Shown: positions 34,043 through 44,751, counted from the stretch's first letter. The stretch: 64,000 bases of DNA from Ignavibacteria bacterium (GCA_019187405.1 JABAQZ010000007.1:62001-126000); one strand, 5' to 3'. The notes: generated by a model from the sequence alone, not told the origin. Numbers and translations are program-made.

Positions 34043-37000
34043 CTTACAAAATTAAATACGATTTAGAAAATACAAATGTAATACCGCCCGTTGAAGAAGG
34101 GATTGTCAGACCTTTATGGTCAGTTATGATTCCTACTTTTAATCCCAAAAATTTTATCTTCGAAACATTAGAAAGCGTTTTAAGTCAGTTTCCTGGTAAA
34201 GATAAAATGCAGATCGAGATAGTTGACGATTGTTCCGATAAAGTCAACATACCCGAATTGATAGGCGATATTGGCAAAGGTATTATCGGATATCACAGAC
34301 TTCCAAAAAACGTAGGACATTCTTTTAATTTCACCGAAGCATTAAGAAGATCGAAAGGCAAATATATACATATACTTCATGATGATGATTTGGTCAAACC
34401 CGGATTTTATAAAAAGTTTGAGGAAATATTCGAGGCTTATCCTGATATCGGAGCTGCATACTGCCGTCAGGAATACATCGATGACAAAGGAAAATTCATG
34501 TTTAATTCTGTACCAGACAGAAAAGACACCGGGATTTTGGAAAATGCTTTGATAAAACTTGCCGAAAGACAGCGGATCCAATACTGTGCGATGGCAGTAA
34601 AACGCAGCACTTATGAAAAAACAGGCGGATTTATCAGAAAGAATATTGGATGCGAAGACTGGGAAATGTGGGTGAGAATTGCGAGTATGTTTAAAATAGC
34701 ATACGAACCTGAAATATTTGCGACATATAGAATTCACAGAACTTCGATGACGCTCAATGACATGCGCACCGGACAGGACATGAGATTTTTAAGAGAAGCC
34801 GTAGATATATTTAATAAATACCTGCCTAAAGAAAAACAAAAAGAAGTTAAAGAATTTACAAGAAAATATTATGCAGGTTATTCATTCCGAAACGCAATGA
34901 TGCTTTTGAATGAGCAGAAGGATGAAAAAGGCGCAGCGGAGCAGATCAGCGAAACCTTGATGCTTGATTCAAGTCATGTTTATAACAATATTGACGTTAT
35001 TAGAAATTTCAAATTACCTATAAAAAATGCTGGAGTATCAGCGCTTGTGTTTACAAAGAACTCTGCTGATAAAATAATTTATACTCTTAGAAGCATAATC
35101 CGTCAAAAACTTCCGGCATATATTCCATTTGAAATAATTATAGCTGATTCTGATTCAACCGACGACACTGTACAAACTGCAGAGAGATTTTTAAATCTTT
35201 ATTCCGAAGTTGTAAAATTTAAAATCAGAAATTACGGATCGGATAATGAATTTGAAAAATTTAAAAAAGCAGTAAGTGAAGCCGAATACAACAATCTTGT
35301 ACTCTGCAAACCGGGAAACAAGCTGGATGAAAATTACCTGAAAAATGTTTCGGAAAACATGATGATGGAATCTGATACCGGAATTATCGGCGGATATTCA
35401 TCATTTGATGCCAACAATTCACTTCCACCATGGGCAAACGATTTCGGTAAAAGTATTTACCATACCGGCGAACAGTTTGAATATAACAGCGACATTACAT
35501 GGAGCAGGGGTTTTGTATGGGAAGACAGCATGGCAATCCGAAAAGAAGCCTGGCAAGATTTGCTTAAAAGTGATTTTGAACCTTTAACTGTGAATAATAA
35601 CAACGAGACAAATTCTTTTTTTAAAGAACTTTGTTTTGCACTAAGATTTAAAGGTTGGCGGCTAAAGTACCGTGTTGAGTTAAAGATAGAAAAGTTTTTC
35701 ACACATAGAGACCTTAGTTGGGAGAAGTTAAGAGAGGCAAGCCGTTTAAAAGGCGAAGAATTCGTAATTCTGAATTCATACAACAATCCACTCAATAAAA
35801 GAGGAGACAGTTTTAAAAAAATTAGACCATACATTTCCGTAAGAAAATTATTAAGAAAGTCCGCAGTAAAATTAAGGAGCTTTTCCGGAAATAGGCTACA
35901 TGATTTTTCCTATCAAAATCTTAATGATAAAGAAATCATATCCATTGAATATCAGCTTGGGAAATTAAAAACACTGCTTAACAACTACAGCACATACAAC
36001 AAAAGAATCAGAATTTTAAAAAGGTATTTCAGAAAAAGAGATTTCGGATTTCTTAAATACGCAGCTGGCATTCCTTATTTTAGATATCCACAATACAAAG
36101 TTAGAAATGACAAGAGAGGTGTATCCGTAATTTTAAATTACAGTCATACCGGCGACGGATTTTTACAGAAAAGCGTTGAAAAAATTTCAGAGCAAGTATT
36201 GCCTAAAGATTTTCAATGGGAAGTAATATTAAACGGACCATTCTTATCAAGTTTTGACAAAGAGAATCTGAAAAAAATCTGGAAGAGATCCGGAAGCAGC
36301 GCTAAGTTTATTTTTCAGAAGGAAATCAATCTAAAGCCGTTTGCGCAAAAAAAATCCGGTTTAACAAGAAGCCGTTATGACTGCATCATTTTTCTGAATG
36401 AATACAATTTCATCAATCCGGATTATGTCAGGATAGCATACAAAATAATTAAAGAAAAAAAACACATTGGTTTGATTGGCGGTTGTGCAGACCTGGAAAC
36501 CGGGGTTAGGCCTCCGAAATGGTTTGTAATGCATAAAGAGTTATTCGGAATTAATGTAAAGTATCCCGGAAATGGGAATCTGACATATATGGACAAGACA
36601 TTATGGGATCACGGAATGGTTGTCAGAAGAGCGGCAATTCAGAAAGTGCTTGAGAAAGATTTTTATCTCAGTTCAGACGATGTTGCAGATAAACGCAATC
36701 CGAATTACGAAGGCAAAGTATTAACAAATTTTATAAAGTCCTCCGGCTGGGAAATCTTTTATGAACCGAGGCTCAGGCTTAAAAAATTCATAACTATTAA
36801 TCAGTTTAAATGGAATAATCTCAGAGAAATACATCACATACTTGGTACGGAAAAGGAGAGAAAAGAAATTGATCTGTTGTTTGAAAAGCCGTATAAAATC
36901 ACTGCAGAAAAACGTGAAGTTAACTGGATTTTTAAAGCAAGCAGCATTATCGGAGAGATATCGCGGTATCCGTTGAGAAAAATATTTTCTTCAAAGGATA

Positions 37001-40000
37001 AATTCAAAAATGATGCTGATGTGCTTGAAATTGAAGAACTTCAGGGAAGATTGGGTGAAGTTTACAAGAGCAGAGATTTATACAATAAACTCAAAGATTA
37101 CAAAATAAGATTCGAGAATAATGGAAAATCCGTAGTTCAGATAAGTAAAAACAGCCTCTCGGCTGCAGATACTAGTAATTACGGCGTATCCGTCGTGATA
37201 TGTTGTTTTAACAGCTCGAAGGTAATAGAAAAAACACTAAAGAGCATTATCAAACAGAAGGTTCCTGATTTCATCCCTTGGGAAGTAATCATAGTTGACA
37301 ATGCATCTACCGATAATACAACTGAAATAATCAGACGTTACTGGGAAAATCACAATTGCCTGGCTCCATTAAAAATTGTTAAGGAAAAAAATCCCGGATT
37401 GAGCAATGCGAGGAAAACGGGATTTGAAAATGCAAAATATGAATTCATGATTTTATGTGACGATGATAACCGGCTTGATGAAAATTTCATCTATCGAGTT
37501 TTTGATTTAATGAGCAGGGATAGAATGATTGGAGCGCTTGGAGGACAGAGCAGAGCAGAATTTGAAATTTTACCGAAGGATTGGTTTTATGATTGGCAGA
37601 ACAGTTTTGCAATAGGAAGGCAGTCAGAATCAAGCGGAAACATAACCGGATTAAGAGGATATGTCTGGGGAGCTGCCATGACAGTGAGAAAAAATGCGTG
37701 GAATTTTCTTTTAAAAAGCGGATTTAAATCCATTTTATCAGATCGGAAAGGAAATGTTCTCACAGCCGGAGGAGATACTGAAATCTGTTATGCATTAAGA
37801 AATCTTGGCTGGAAAATCTGGTATGATGAGGAGCTGAAATTCACGCATTACATAACCAAAGAAAGAATAAACTGGAAATATCTCAGAAAACTTTTCAGAG
37901 GATTTGGTGAGGCATCGGCTGGACTGGATAAATATCTACGGTTTTATAGTAACATGAGAGGAATAAAGAAAACTTCTCTGATACCGGGAAATGTAAGACG
38001 TGAATTAAGAAAGGCAATTTCAATTTTAAGAAAGACGCGATATGAAAAACTACTTGACATTAACCGTAGAAGAGAGGGCGATACTGACATACCGATGCTT
38101 GAATACTGTATCGGCAGAATAAATTCTATAATTAAAACAAGGAAGACATACAACCGCGGCATGCATCTTCTTAAAAAAAGTGCAAAGAAGCATGACATAA
38201 AGATTCTGAAAACATCATTGAGCGGAACAGGCAAAAATTTCCCTTCATATAATATTCAGAAAAAGTTTAACGGAGTTTCCGTAATCATCTGTACGTTTAA
38301 TGGAGAAGACAGACTTCCTGATACCATTCGACACATTGCAAAGCAGAAAGTTAGCCCCGAGATTTTATGGGAAGTTATACTTGTGGATAATGCATCCACA
38401 GACAATACAAAAGAAGCTGTAATAAACGAGTGGCAGAAACATAAATGTAAAGCAAAACTAAAAATTGCGGATGAGTTTGAACAAGGTTTAAGCGCGGCAA
38501 GGCAAAAAGGCTTTGAGGTTTCCAGTTACGAATATCTTGTATTATGCGATGACGATAATTGGCTTGATGAAAATTTTGTTCAGACGGCGTTTGAAGTAAT
38601 GAGCAGTAATGATAAAATCGGAGTACTCGGCGGACCTAACAAAGCTTTATGTGAAACCGAACCTCCCGATTGGTTTAAGTATTTTCAAAAAGGATATGCA
38701 GCTGGTGAACAAGGAGACATTCACACAGGTAAAATCACAGAGGAAAATATAACCTGGAAAAGAGGTTTCGTATGGGGTGCAGGTATGATACTCCGGAAAA
38801 AAGCTTTGGAAGAATTATATAAATCGGGCTTTGCATCTATTATGTCTGACAGGAAAGGTTATCATCTATCTTCCGGAGGCGATTCAGAATTATGTTATGC
38901 TTTGGTACTTTCGGGATGGCAGGTTTGGTATGACAATCGTCTGAAGCTGATTCACTGCATGCCATCGGGAAGACTTACATGGGATTATCTGATACGATTA
39001 TTTGCCGGCTTCGGCATTACATCTGTTGGGTTGGATTATTATGAAAAGACCGTAAAGCTGGGCAGGTCGGATTATCTCGAATCGGAAATTCTCGAACAGG
39101 ATTGGAAGTACGAGTTTAAAACTACATTAAAAAATGTTAGAAAATACGGAATAAAAAAATTACTTTCATTAAGGCACAGGCAGGAAAACAACACCGGAGT
39201 TCCGATGATGGAATATTACATTGCCAGACTCGCCGAGCTATGGCGTGTAAGAAATGAATATGACAGAAATTTTGAGAAAATCCGTAACGCTCGATGGAAG
39301 AAGAATAATAAAGAGCTGAAAAATGAATTTAGAAATTTCATTGAAAAGGAAAATGATTATAGATACGGCTGGCCTTGGATCAGCTTTAACGGAAAACAAA
39401 CCGTTACTTCATTCTCTGAAGAGGAATTTCCAAAAATCAGCATACTTACGCCTTCATTTAATTCGGTTAATGTTATTGAAAAAGCAATCTTAAGTGTTTT
39501 AAATCAGGGTTATCCGAATTTCGAGCACATAATTTGTGACGGAGGTTCGAAGGACGGCACTGTAGAGATACTCAAAAAATATCCTCACCTCAAATGGATT
39601 TCAGAAAGAGATAACGGTCAATGCGATGCAATGAACAAGGCATTCAGCATGAGCAATGGAGATATTATATCTTACCTTAATGCTGACGATTATTATCAGC
39701 GCGGTGCATTTGATAAAATAATAGAAGCATTCAGAAAAAATCCCGATTCCGGTATTGTGGTAGGAAATCTGTTCTTTGAGTACGATTATTATACATTCAT
39801 GAGAAAGCCAGAAGCTGAGTACAGAAAAATAATGCTTCCTTTCAGATACATATTTCCCATTAATCCAGTTAGCTACTTTTATAAGCGCGTGGTTCAAATC
39901 GATACCGGACCGTTTCCTTTGGACAATCATTACACTATGGATTATTGGTTTTTGTTAAAGGCGTATCAGAATTTCAAAGTTACAAAGATCGAAGATTTTC

Positions 40001-41451
40001 TCGGTACATTCTGGATGAACGGATTAAACAAAACTTCTGCTGCAGATAACAGAAAGAACACACATTACCGGGTATTGGAGCATTGCTGGAAGCAAGATAG
40101 AAAAAACTTGCTTTATTACTTGTATAATTATTACAAGCATTATTATTATGAAATTAAGCCGTATAACCTTTCTAAAATCGGTTATAAGTTTAAAAAGAAT
40201 CTTAAGAGAATTTATTCTGTAATTACATTCAAGAAGAATAAATATTATAACGAAAGGTTATACCAAAAAGCAAGATCCGATTTTTATTTGAACAAGAGAT
40301 TTAAATCCTCTCTTATTCTAATGGGTTCATACTTGATATATCCAAAAGCCGTCAGTAAAAAATCCAGAGCTGTACTTCTTGGATATTCGGTTTTAGGTAT
40401 TAAATACACGGAGAAGCTAAAATGGTTTTACTTTTTCCTTACAACACCTCCGGGACTTCCGCTTGCAAACAAGCTGCATTATTTTGGAACCAGCTTTAAG
40501 GATGAAAAAAAATATTCAAAGGGATATTCATTGCTGGCATTAACATTTATAGTTTCGCCGAGGTTTATGTTCAGACAAGTTTTAAAATCTCAATCTTATG
40601 ATACGCCCAAAGGCTTTTGGTATTACATAAATCCGATCAACTGGATTATTAGTATTTACGGTTTTTTTGCAAACAAAAATTATAAAAGTATTTCAAACAA
40701 CTTATACATAAAAGCTTGTGAACATTATTATTTTAAGAGAAACTTCAGATCGGCTCTGAGTCTGATTTCCGGATTTATCTTTTATCCTCCATCGGCTTTT
40801 AAGAAGTCACGATTAAATCTCCTTATGTATTCATCATTAGGAGAAAAATATTCAGAAAAGCTAAATTTCATATATCATATTTACAAAGATAATCCGGAGT
40901 ATTCTTTCGCTCATAAGCTTGATTTTTATGGTAATGAACTGCGCAATGAAGGAAAGTCACTGAAAGGAAATATGATACAACTGTTTGCATACATTTTAAA
41001 TCCAAAGTATGTTTTAAAAAGAGAAAAAGTAAAGAAATCTAACATAGTTTATGCTTCTGATTTCAAACTTCCTAAAAGCAGAACTTCCTATTCGCCGGAA
41101 ACAATTTTAAAAAATACCGGACAATTAATTACTAAAATAAAAAACACTGATCTGGATTTAGGAACAAAGATAAAAAATTCCGCATTGATATCGAAATATA
41201 AAGTCGAACAGGTTTATCATTATTTCAGATACAGAAAGTTTAAAGCCAGATCAAAAGAGTTGTATGAGCTTGCACAAAAGAGTTATTACGAAAAAAGGAG
41301 ATATGACACGATTAAATATATGATCCCGTCATTTCTCCTTTATCCGGTATCAATATTCAAAAGAAATAAAATCGGAATGTTTGTAAATTCAATACGCGGC
41401 ATTTCAGCCATGAATAAGTCAGAAAGAAAAAACAGTAAAAACTCCGGTTGA
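34027..41451 (+). CDS. Giant six-domain GT2 glycosyltransferase with C-terminal repeats
   Basis: A 2474-residue protein in one uninterrupted frame. GT2 domain openings lie near residues 30, 336, 697, 1052, 1414 and 1801. Domains 1 (HDDD, 118-121), 4 (CDDDN, from 1144), 5 (CDDDN, from 1507) and 6 (NADD, 1885-1888) keep acidic motifs. Domain 2 reads CKPGNKLDENY and domain 3 FLNEYNFINPDY at that place, so both are probably inactive. Linkers between domains 2-5 share an IEYQLGKLKTLLNNYSTYN-type helix. Three repeats start near 2078, 2226 and 2412 (LYQKARSDFY, LYIKACEHYY, LYELAQKSYY), TPR-like. It may build a repeating glycan or act as a scaffold. Start GTG is coupled to the previous gene. No signal or membrane helix is evident. 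Confidence 0.88.
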   Translation: MESKLTYKIKYDLENTNVIPPVEEGIVRPLWSVMIPTFNPKNFIFETLESVLSQFPGKDKMQIEIVDDCSDKVNIPELIGDIGKGIIGYHRLPKNVGHSFNFTEALRRSKGKYIHILHDDDLVKPGFYKKFEEIFEAYPDIGAAYCRQEYIDDKGKFMFNSVPDRKDTGILENALIKLAERQRIQYCAMAVKRSTYEKTGGFIRKNIGCEDWEMWVRIASMFKIAYEPEIFATYRIHRTSMTLNDMRTGQDMRFLREAVDIFNKYLPKEKQKEVKEFTRKYYAGYSFRNAMMLLNEQKDEKGAAEQISETLMLDSSHVYNNIDVIRNFKLPIKNAGVSALVFTKNSADKIIYTLRSIIRQKLPAYIPFEIIIADSDSTDDTVQTAERFLNLYSEVVKFKIRNYGSDNEFEKFKKAVSEAEYNNLVLCKPGNKLDENYLKNVSENMMMESDTGIIGGYSSFDANNSLPPWANDFGKSIYHTGEQFEYNSDITWSRGFVWEDSMAIRKEAWQDLLKSDFEPLTVNNNNETNSFFKELCFALRFKGWRLKYRVELKIEKFFTHRDLSWEKLREASRLKGEEFVILNSYNNPLNKRGDSFKKIRPYISVRKLLRKSAVKLRSFSGNRLHDFSYQNLNDKEIISIEYQLGKLKTLLNNYSTYNKRIRILKRYFRKRDFGFLKYAAGIPYFRYPQYKVRNDKRGVSVILNYSHTGDGFLQKSVEKISEQVLPKDFQWEVILNGPFLSSFDKENLKKIWKRSGSSAKFIFQKEINLKPFAQKKSGLTRSRYDCIIFLNEYNFINPDYVRIAYKIIKEKKHIGLIGGCADLETGVRPPKWFVMHKELFGINVKYPGNGNLTYMDKTLWDHGMVVRRAAIQKVLEKDFYLSSDDVADKRNPNYEGKVLTNFIKSSGWEIFYEPRLRLKKFITINQFKWNNLREIHHILGTEKERKEIDLLFEKPYKITAEKREVNWIFKASSIIGEISRYPLRKIFSSKDKFKNDADVLEIEELQGRLGEVYKSRDLYNKLKDYKIRFENNGKSVVQISKNSLSAADTSNYGVSVVICCFNSSKVIEKTLKSIIKQKVPDFIPWEVIIVDNASTDNTTEIIRRYWENHNCLAPLKIVKEKNPGLSNARKTGFENAKYEFMILCDDDNRLDENFIYRVFDLMSRDRMIGALGGQSRAEFEILPKDWFYDWQNSFAIGRQSESSGNITGLRGYVWGAAMTVRKNAWNFLLKSGFKSILSDRKGNVLTAGGDTEICYALRNLGWKIWYDEELKFTHYITKERINWKYLRKLFRGFGEASAGLDKYLRFYSNMRGIKKTSLIPGNVRRELRKAISILRKTRYEKLLDINRRREGDTDIPMLEYCIGRINSIIKTRKTYNRGMHLLKKSAKKHDIKILKTSLSGTGKNFPSYNIQKKFNGVSVIICTFNGEDRLPDTIRHIAKQKVSPEILWEVILVDNASTDNTKEAVINEWQKHKCKAKLKIADEFEQGLSAARQKGFEVSSYEYLVLCDDDNWLDENFVQTAFEVMSSNDKIGVLGGPNKALCETEPPDWFKYFQKGYAAGEQGDIHTGKITEENITWKRGFVWGAGMILRKKALEELYKSGFASIMSDRKGYHLSSGGDSELCYALVLSGWQVWYDNRLKLIHCMPSGRLTWDYLIRLFAGFGITSVGLDYYEKTVKLGRSDYLESEILEQDWKYEFKTTLKNVRKYGIKKLLSLRHRQENNTGVPMMEYYIARLAELWRVRNEYDRNFEKIRNARWKKNNKELKNEFRNFIEKENDYRYGWPWISFNGKQTVTSFSEEEFPKISILTPSFNSVNVIEKAILSVLNQGYPNFEHIICDGGSKDGTVEILKKYPHLKWISERDNGQCDAMNKAFSMSNGDIISYLNADDYYQRGAFDKIIEAFRKNPDSGIVVGNLFFEYDYYTFMRKPEAEYRKIMLPFRYIFPINPVSYFYKRVVQIDTGPFPLDNHYTMDYWFLLKAYQNFKVTKIEDFLGTFWMNGLNKTSAADNRKNTHYRVLEHCWKQDRKNLLYYLYNYYKHYYYEIKPYNLSKIGYKFKKNLKRIYSVITFKKNKYYNERLYQKARSDFYLNKRFKSSLILMGSYLIYPKAVSKKSRAVLLGYSVLGIKYTEKLKWFYFFLTTPPGLPLANKLHYFGTSFKDEKKYSKGYSLLALTFIVSPRFMFRQVLKSQSYDTPKGFWYYINPINWIISIYGFFANKNYKSISNNLYIKACEHYYFKRNFRSALSLISGFIFYPPSAFKKSRLNLLMYSSLGEKYSEKLNFIYHIYKDNPEYSFAHKLDFYGNELRNEGKSLKGNMIQLFAYILNPKYVLKREKVKKSNIVYASDFKLPKSRTSYSPETILKNTGQLITKIKNTDLDLGTKIKNSALISKYKVEQVYHYFRYRKFKARSKELYELAQKSYYEKRRYDTIKYMIPSFLLYPVSIFKRNKIGMFVNSIRGISAMNKSERKNSKNSG

Positions 41452-41484
41452 TAATTTCTTAAATTCTTTATCACAAAATTTTTT

Positions 41485-42510
41485 ATGGAAAATGGGGTCT
41501 CGGTGGTATTGTGTTGTTATAACAGTTCCAAAATGCTTCCCGAAACTCTCGAGCATTTATGCAATCAGAATGTTAATCCCGAAATTAACTGGGAAATTAT
41601 AATAGTTAATAATTCTTCAACCGACGAGACAGTTGAAATTGCGGAAAAAATACTTAGACAAAAAAGTCCAGTTGCATACAGAATTATAAACGAAAGCAGA
41701 CCTGGACTTTCATTTGCAAGAAAATCCGGTATAGAAAATGCAGTATATGCATTTATCATTTTTTGTGATGATGACAATCATTTGAATCCTGATTATGTAA
41801 ACGTTTCTTATGAAATTATGAGCAGCCGGCAGGAAATCGGTGCAGCCGGTGGAATCAGCGAATCTAAAAGCAGAATTAAACTGCCAGCCTGGTTTGAAGA
41901 ACACAAGCAGAATTATTCAGTCGGAAAGCAAGCTGAAGTCAGCGGTGATATTACTAATGTTAATATTGCTTTATGGGGAGCAGGAATGGTGATAAGGACT
42001 GAAGCCGCAAAATATTTATACTCAAAAGGATTTAAATCAATGTTAACAGACAGGAAACAGGGCGAGCTTTCATCCGGAGGCGACAGTGAATTTTGTTTTG
42101 CATTTAGACTTGCCGGTTATAAAATCATTTATGATGAAAGACTTAATCTGAAACATTTTCTTCCCGATTTCAGGTTGAACTGGAATTACTTAAGAAAATT
42201 AAGCAGAGCATTCGGCGCGCAAAAAATTTATTTTGAACCATATTTAAAAAAACTTAATGTAAATTCTTCAATTCCTTTTAAAGAGAATCATTGGAGTAAA
42301 GAGGCTTTCAGACTATTGAAGAAATTACGTCAATATGGATTAAAAAAACTTTTGAAAATGAATAAATTAAGCGAGGGTGACTGGGAACAGCTCAGAATTG
42401 AAAAGACCATTGGCAGATTACAGGAAATACTAAAAATTAGAAATAGATATAATAAAAATTTTATTCTGTTGGAACAAGCTGAATGGATGAAAAAAATAAT
42501 TCTCAAATAA
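41485..42510 (+). CDS. GT2 glycosyltransferase, single-module paralog of the giant protein
   Basis: A 341-residue protein equivalent to one module of the preceding gene: VSVVLCCYNSSKMLPETL, NNSSTDETVEIAEK, CDDDNHLNPDYV, ALWGAGMVIRTEAA, SSGGDSEFCFAFRLAGYK and HFLPDFRLNWNYLRKL, then the linker-type helix IEKTIGRLQEILKIRNRYN at the end. Its acidic motif is intact. The same order of motifs in domains 4 and 5 of the giant protein shows a common origin by tandem duplication. It follows after 33 bp and is probably co-transcribed. Confidence 0.88.
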   Translation: MENGVSVVLCCYNSSKMLPETLEHLCNQNVNPEINWEIIIVNNSSTDETVEIAEKILRQKSPVAYRIINESRPGLSFARKSGIENAVYAFIIFCDDDNHLNPDYVNVSYEIMSSRQEIGAAGGISESKSRIKLPAWFEEHKQNYSVGKQAEVSGDITNVNIALWGAGMVIRTEAAKYLYSKGFKSMLTDRKQGELSSGGDSEFCFAFRLAGYKIIYDERLNLKHFLPDFRLNWNYLRKLSRAFGAQKIYFEPYLKKLNVNSSIPFKENHWSKEAFRLLKKLRQYGLKKLLKMNKLSEGDWEQLRIEKTIGRLQEILKIRNRYNKNFILLEQAEWMKKIILK

Positions 42511-42530
42511 AATAAGAGTTTGGATTTACA

Positions 42531-43514
42531 ATGCCAAAAATCTCCGTCATAACAACCGTCTTCAATTGTGAAAAATATATTCGTGATTCTGTCTTAAGTA
42601 TATTAAATCAGACATTTGAAGATTTTGAATATGTTATAGTAAATGACGGCTCGACAGATAACACAACCGAAATTTTAAGAGAGCTTGCAAAAAAAGATAA
42701 CAGAATAATTTTAAAGGAGCTCGATAAGAATTATGAAAGAGTAAGATCGCTGAACATTGCTCTCGAATCGGCATCCGGTGACAACATTGCCATACAGGAT
42801 GCAGATGATATCTCGATGCCTGACAGACTGGTTAAACAAAACGAACTGCTTGATAAAAATCATGATATTGTATTAACAGGATCAGACATTTTAATAATAA
42901 ATGAAACCGGTGAAATAATTTCAGCTCCAAAGAGACCGGTATATAATAATGAAATTCAGTTTAGTCTTATTTTCAAATGCACTCTTGCAAATCCAAGCTT
43001 AATGTACAGAAAAAATATTCTTGATAAATATGGCATTTGTTACGAAGTCGATTACCTGCATGCCGAAGATTTCCGATTAATTACCCGGATGAGTAAATAC
43101 GGAAAAGTATTTAACATTGAGAAACCACTTGTAAAGTACAGGAAACACGGGCAAAACAACAGCAAAATAAATTATGATTATCTAAACAACGGCAGTATAA
43201 TGATAGTTAAGGAGAATCTGATTAATCTCGGACTCGATGTCAGTGAAGAGCAGATTTTCAGAATCAGAAATCTCATGTCTTCTAAGGGCATACGAAAGGA
43301 ATTTGTTTACGACGACGTTAATCTTGTATTTAATGTCATAAAAAAATATAGAAGCAAACATGATAAAGAAAGAAATGAAGTAATTATTCAGACTCTTAAA
43401 AGAATGCTCAACTGGCTTGGCAGAAAGAATCTGCTGTTCAAATTAAGTCATGCATCCTTATATAAAAGCATTTTGGGATACTATTTTAAAGAAGCAGTTT
43501 TAAGGAGAAATTGA
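42531..43514 (+). CDS. GT2 family glycosyltransferase
   Basis: A 327-residue GT-A enzyme with a classical N-terminus: ISVITTVFNCEKYIRDSVL, VNDGSTDNTTEIL, NIAIQDADDISMPDRL, then LANPSLMYRK and AEDFRLITRMSKYG with KYRKHGQNNS near residue 210. The full canonical motif set suggests an active enzyme. It is a more distant relative of the modules in the preceding two genes and lacks their linker helix. It starts 20 bp after the previous stop. Sugar specificity is unknown. Confidence 0.9.
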   Translation: MPKISVITTVFNCEKYIRDSVLSILNQTFEDFEYVIVNDGSTDNTTEILRELAKKDNRIILKELDKNYERVRSLNIALESASGDNIAIQDADDISMPDRLVKQNELLDKNHDIVLTGSDILIINETGEIISAPKRPVYNNEIQFSLIFKCTLANPSLMYRKNILDKYGICYEVDYLHAEDFRLITRMSKYGKVFNIEKPLVKYRKHGQNNSKINYDYLNNGSIMIVKENLINLGLDVSEEQIFRIRNLMSSKGIRKEFVYDDVNLVFNVIKKYRSKHDKERNEVIIQTLKRMLNWLGRKNLLFKLSHASLYKSILGYYFKEAVLRRN

Positions 43515-43727
43515 GATTCTTTTTTCATATATTTGATAAAATTTAAGAATAAGTCATATCGAGATTCTCTACATTTTGTAAAAAAGTTTAGATTAAACTA
43601 ACAATTGGCTTAAAGTCAATTGAGGCTGATTTACAATGCTTTTCGGATATTAAATTACAATTTTAATTCAAAAATAGATTGGTTTTTTGTTTGAATTCTT
43701 TTATTATTAAATAAAAATAACCATTTG

Positions 43728-44711
43728 ATGAATAAGCTCGTTTCGGTCATAATTCCATTTTTTAACAGGCTTGATCTGCTTAAAGCATCTTTAAAATCAG
43801 TAATTGACCAGACATACAAGCCAATTGAGCTGATACTTGTGGATGATTTTTCTTCGGAAAGTTTTGATGAAACTATTATTAATAAATATAACACAAAAGA
43901 TTTCAGAATAAAACTGATCAGGAATGAAAAGAATCTTGGTCCGGGATTGTCGAGAGAAGTTGGACGTTTAATTGCAAAAGGAGATTTTCTGGCTTACCTC
44001 GATTCAGACGATTTTTGGCACAGACTGTTTTTAGAAAAGCTCGTAATGCATCTTGAAACAGACAAGAATGCAGGAATGGCATATAGTAAAACGCTTTTGA
44101 TCCGGAATACGGGAAATTTTTTAAGGAATAAAAATGATAAATCTTATGACAGCATAATTCCTGTTTTATTTGACGTTCACGGAAGACCCTGGGCAACTGG
44201 CGCTTGTTTATGGAAGAGGGAAATGGTCAATAAAATCGGGAATTGGACCGATTCAAGAATATGGGAAGATTATGAATACGATGTTAGAGCAGCAATAATT
44301 AACAATCATATAATACATGTACCGGAAGTATTATTTTATGTAAACATGGATTCTAAACAGAAGATATCTCTGGTCAAGAATACAAAAAAAATGATTATCG
44401 ATAAAGCAAATTCAATTTTAAATATAGCCAAGCATTTAAGAGGATCAAAATATTTTAAAGACTTGGAAATTAAAAAAAGAATTACGTATTATTTGCTTAC
44501 TTCTTGTGCCACTTTATCTGATTTTAAATCCGACAAAAATCTAATTCAAGAGCTTTTCAAGGAATATAATAAATGGATAGGTAATAATATTTTACCGGTA
44601 AGTGTTGTCACTCCCGTAATTCCTTCGCGTATTAATTCAAAATTATTCAGAAAAATCCGTCAGTATTATGCATTAATTTTTTTAATTATAAATTTTGCGG
44701 TTAATGTATAA
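43728..44711 (+). CDS. GT2 family glycosyltransferase
   Basis: A 327-residue GT-A enzyme: VSVIIPFFNRLDLLKASL, LVDDFSSESFDE, FLAYLDSDDFWHRLF and a WEDYEYDVRAAI segment, all expected for family 2. I use the ATG at 43728 rather than the TTG one codon earlier. The last stretch, LIFLIINFAVNV, is hydrophobic and could touch the membrane. A 213-bp gap with no gene precedes it, so it may have its own promoter. It is the last sugar-transfer gene before the C25 peptidases. Confidence 0.87.
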   Translation: MNKLVSVIIPFFNRLDLLKASLKSVIDQTYKPIELILVDDFSSESFDETIINKYNTKDFRIKLIRNEKNLGPGLSREVGRLIAKGDFLAYLDSDDFWHRLFLEKLVMHLETDKNAGMAYSKTLLIRNTGNFLRNKNDKSYDSIIPVLFDVHGRPWATGACLWKREMVNKIGNWTDSRIWEDYEYDVRAAIINNHIIHVPEVLFYVNMDSKQKISLVKNTKKMIIDKANSILNIAKHLRGSKYFKDLEIKKRITYYLLTSCATLSDFKSDKNLIQELFKEYNKWIGNNILPVSVVTPVIPSRINSKLFRKIRQYYALIFLIINFAVNV

Positions 44712-44751
44712 TAATTTAATTTTAAAGATAAATTAATTCATTTATATACAA

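Noticed and set aside
34027-41451. Assembly fusion of separate GT2 genes
   Set aside because: The frame is open throughout, linkers have coding composition and shared helix motifs, and no start-like context occurs at module borders; still worth a long-read check.
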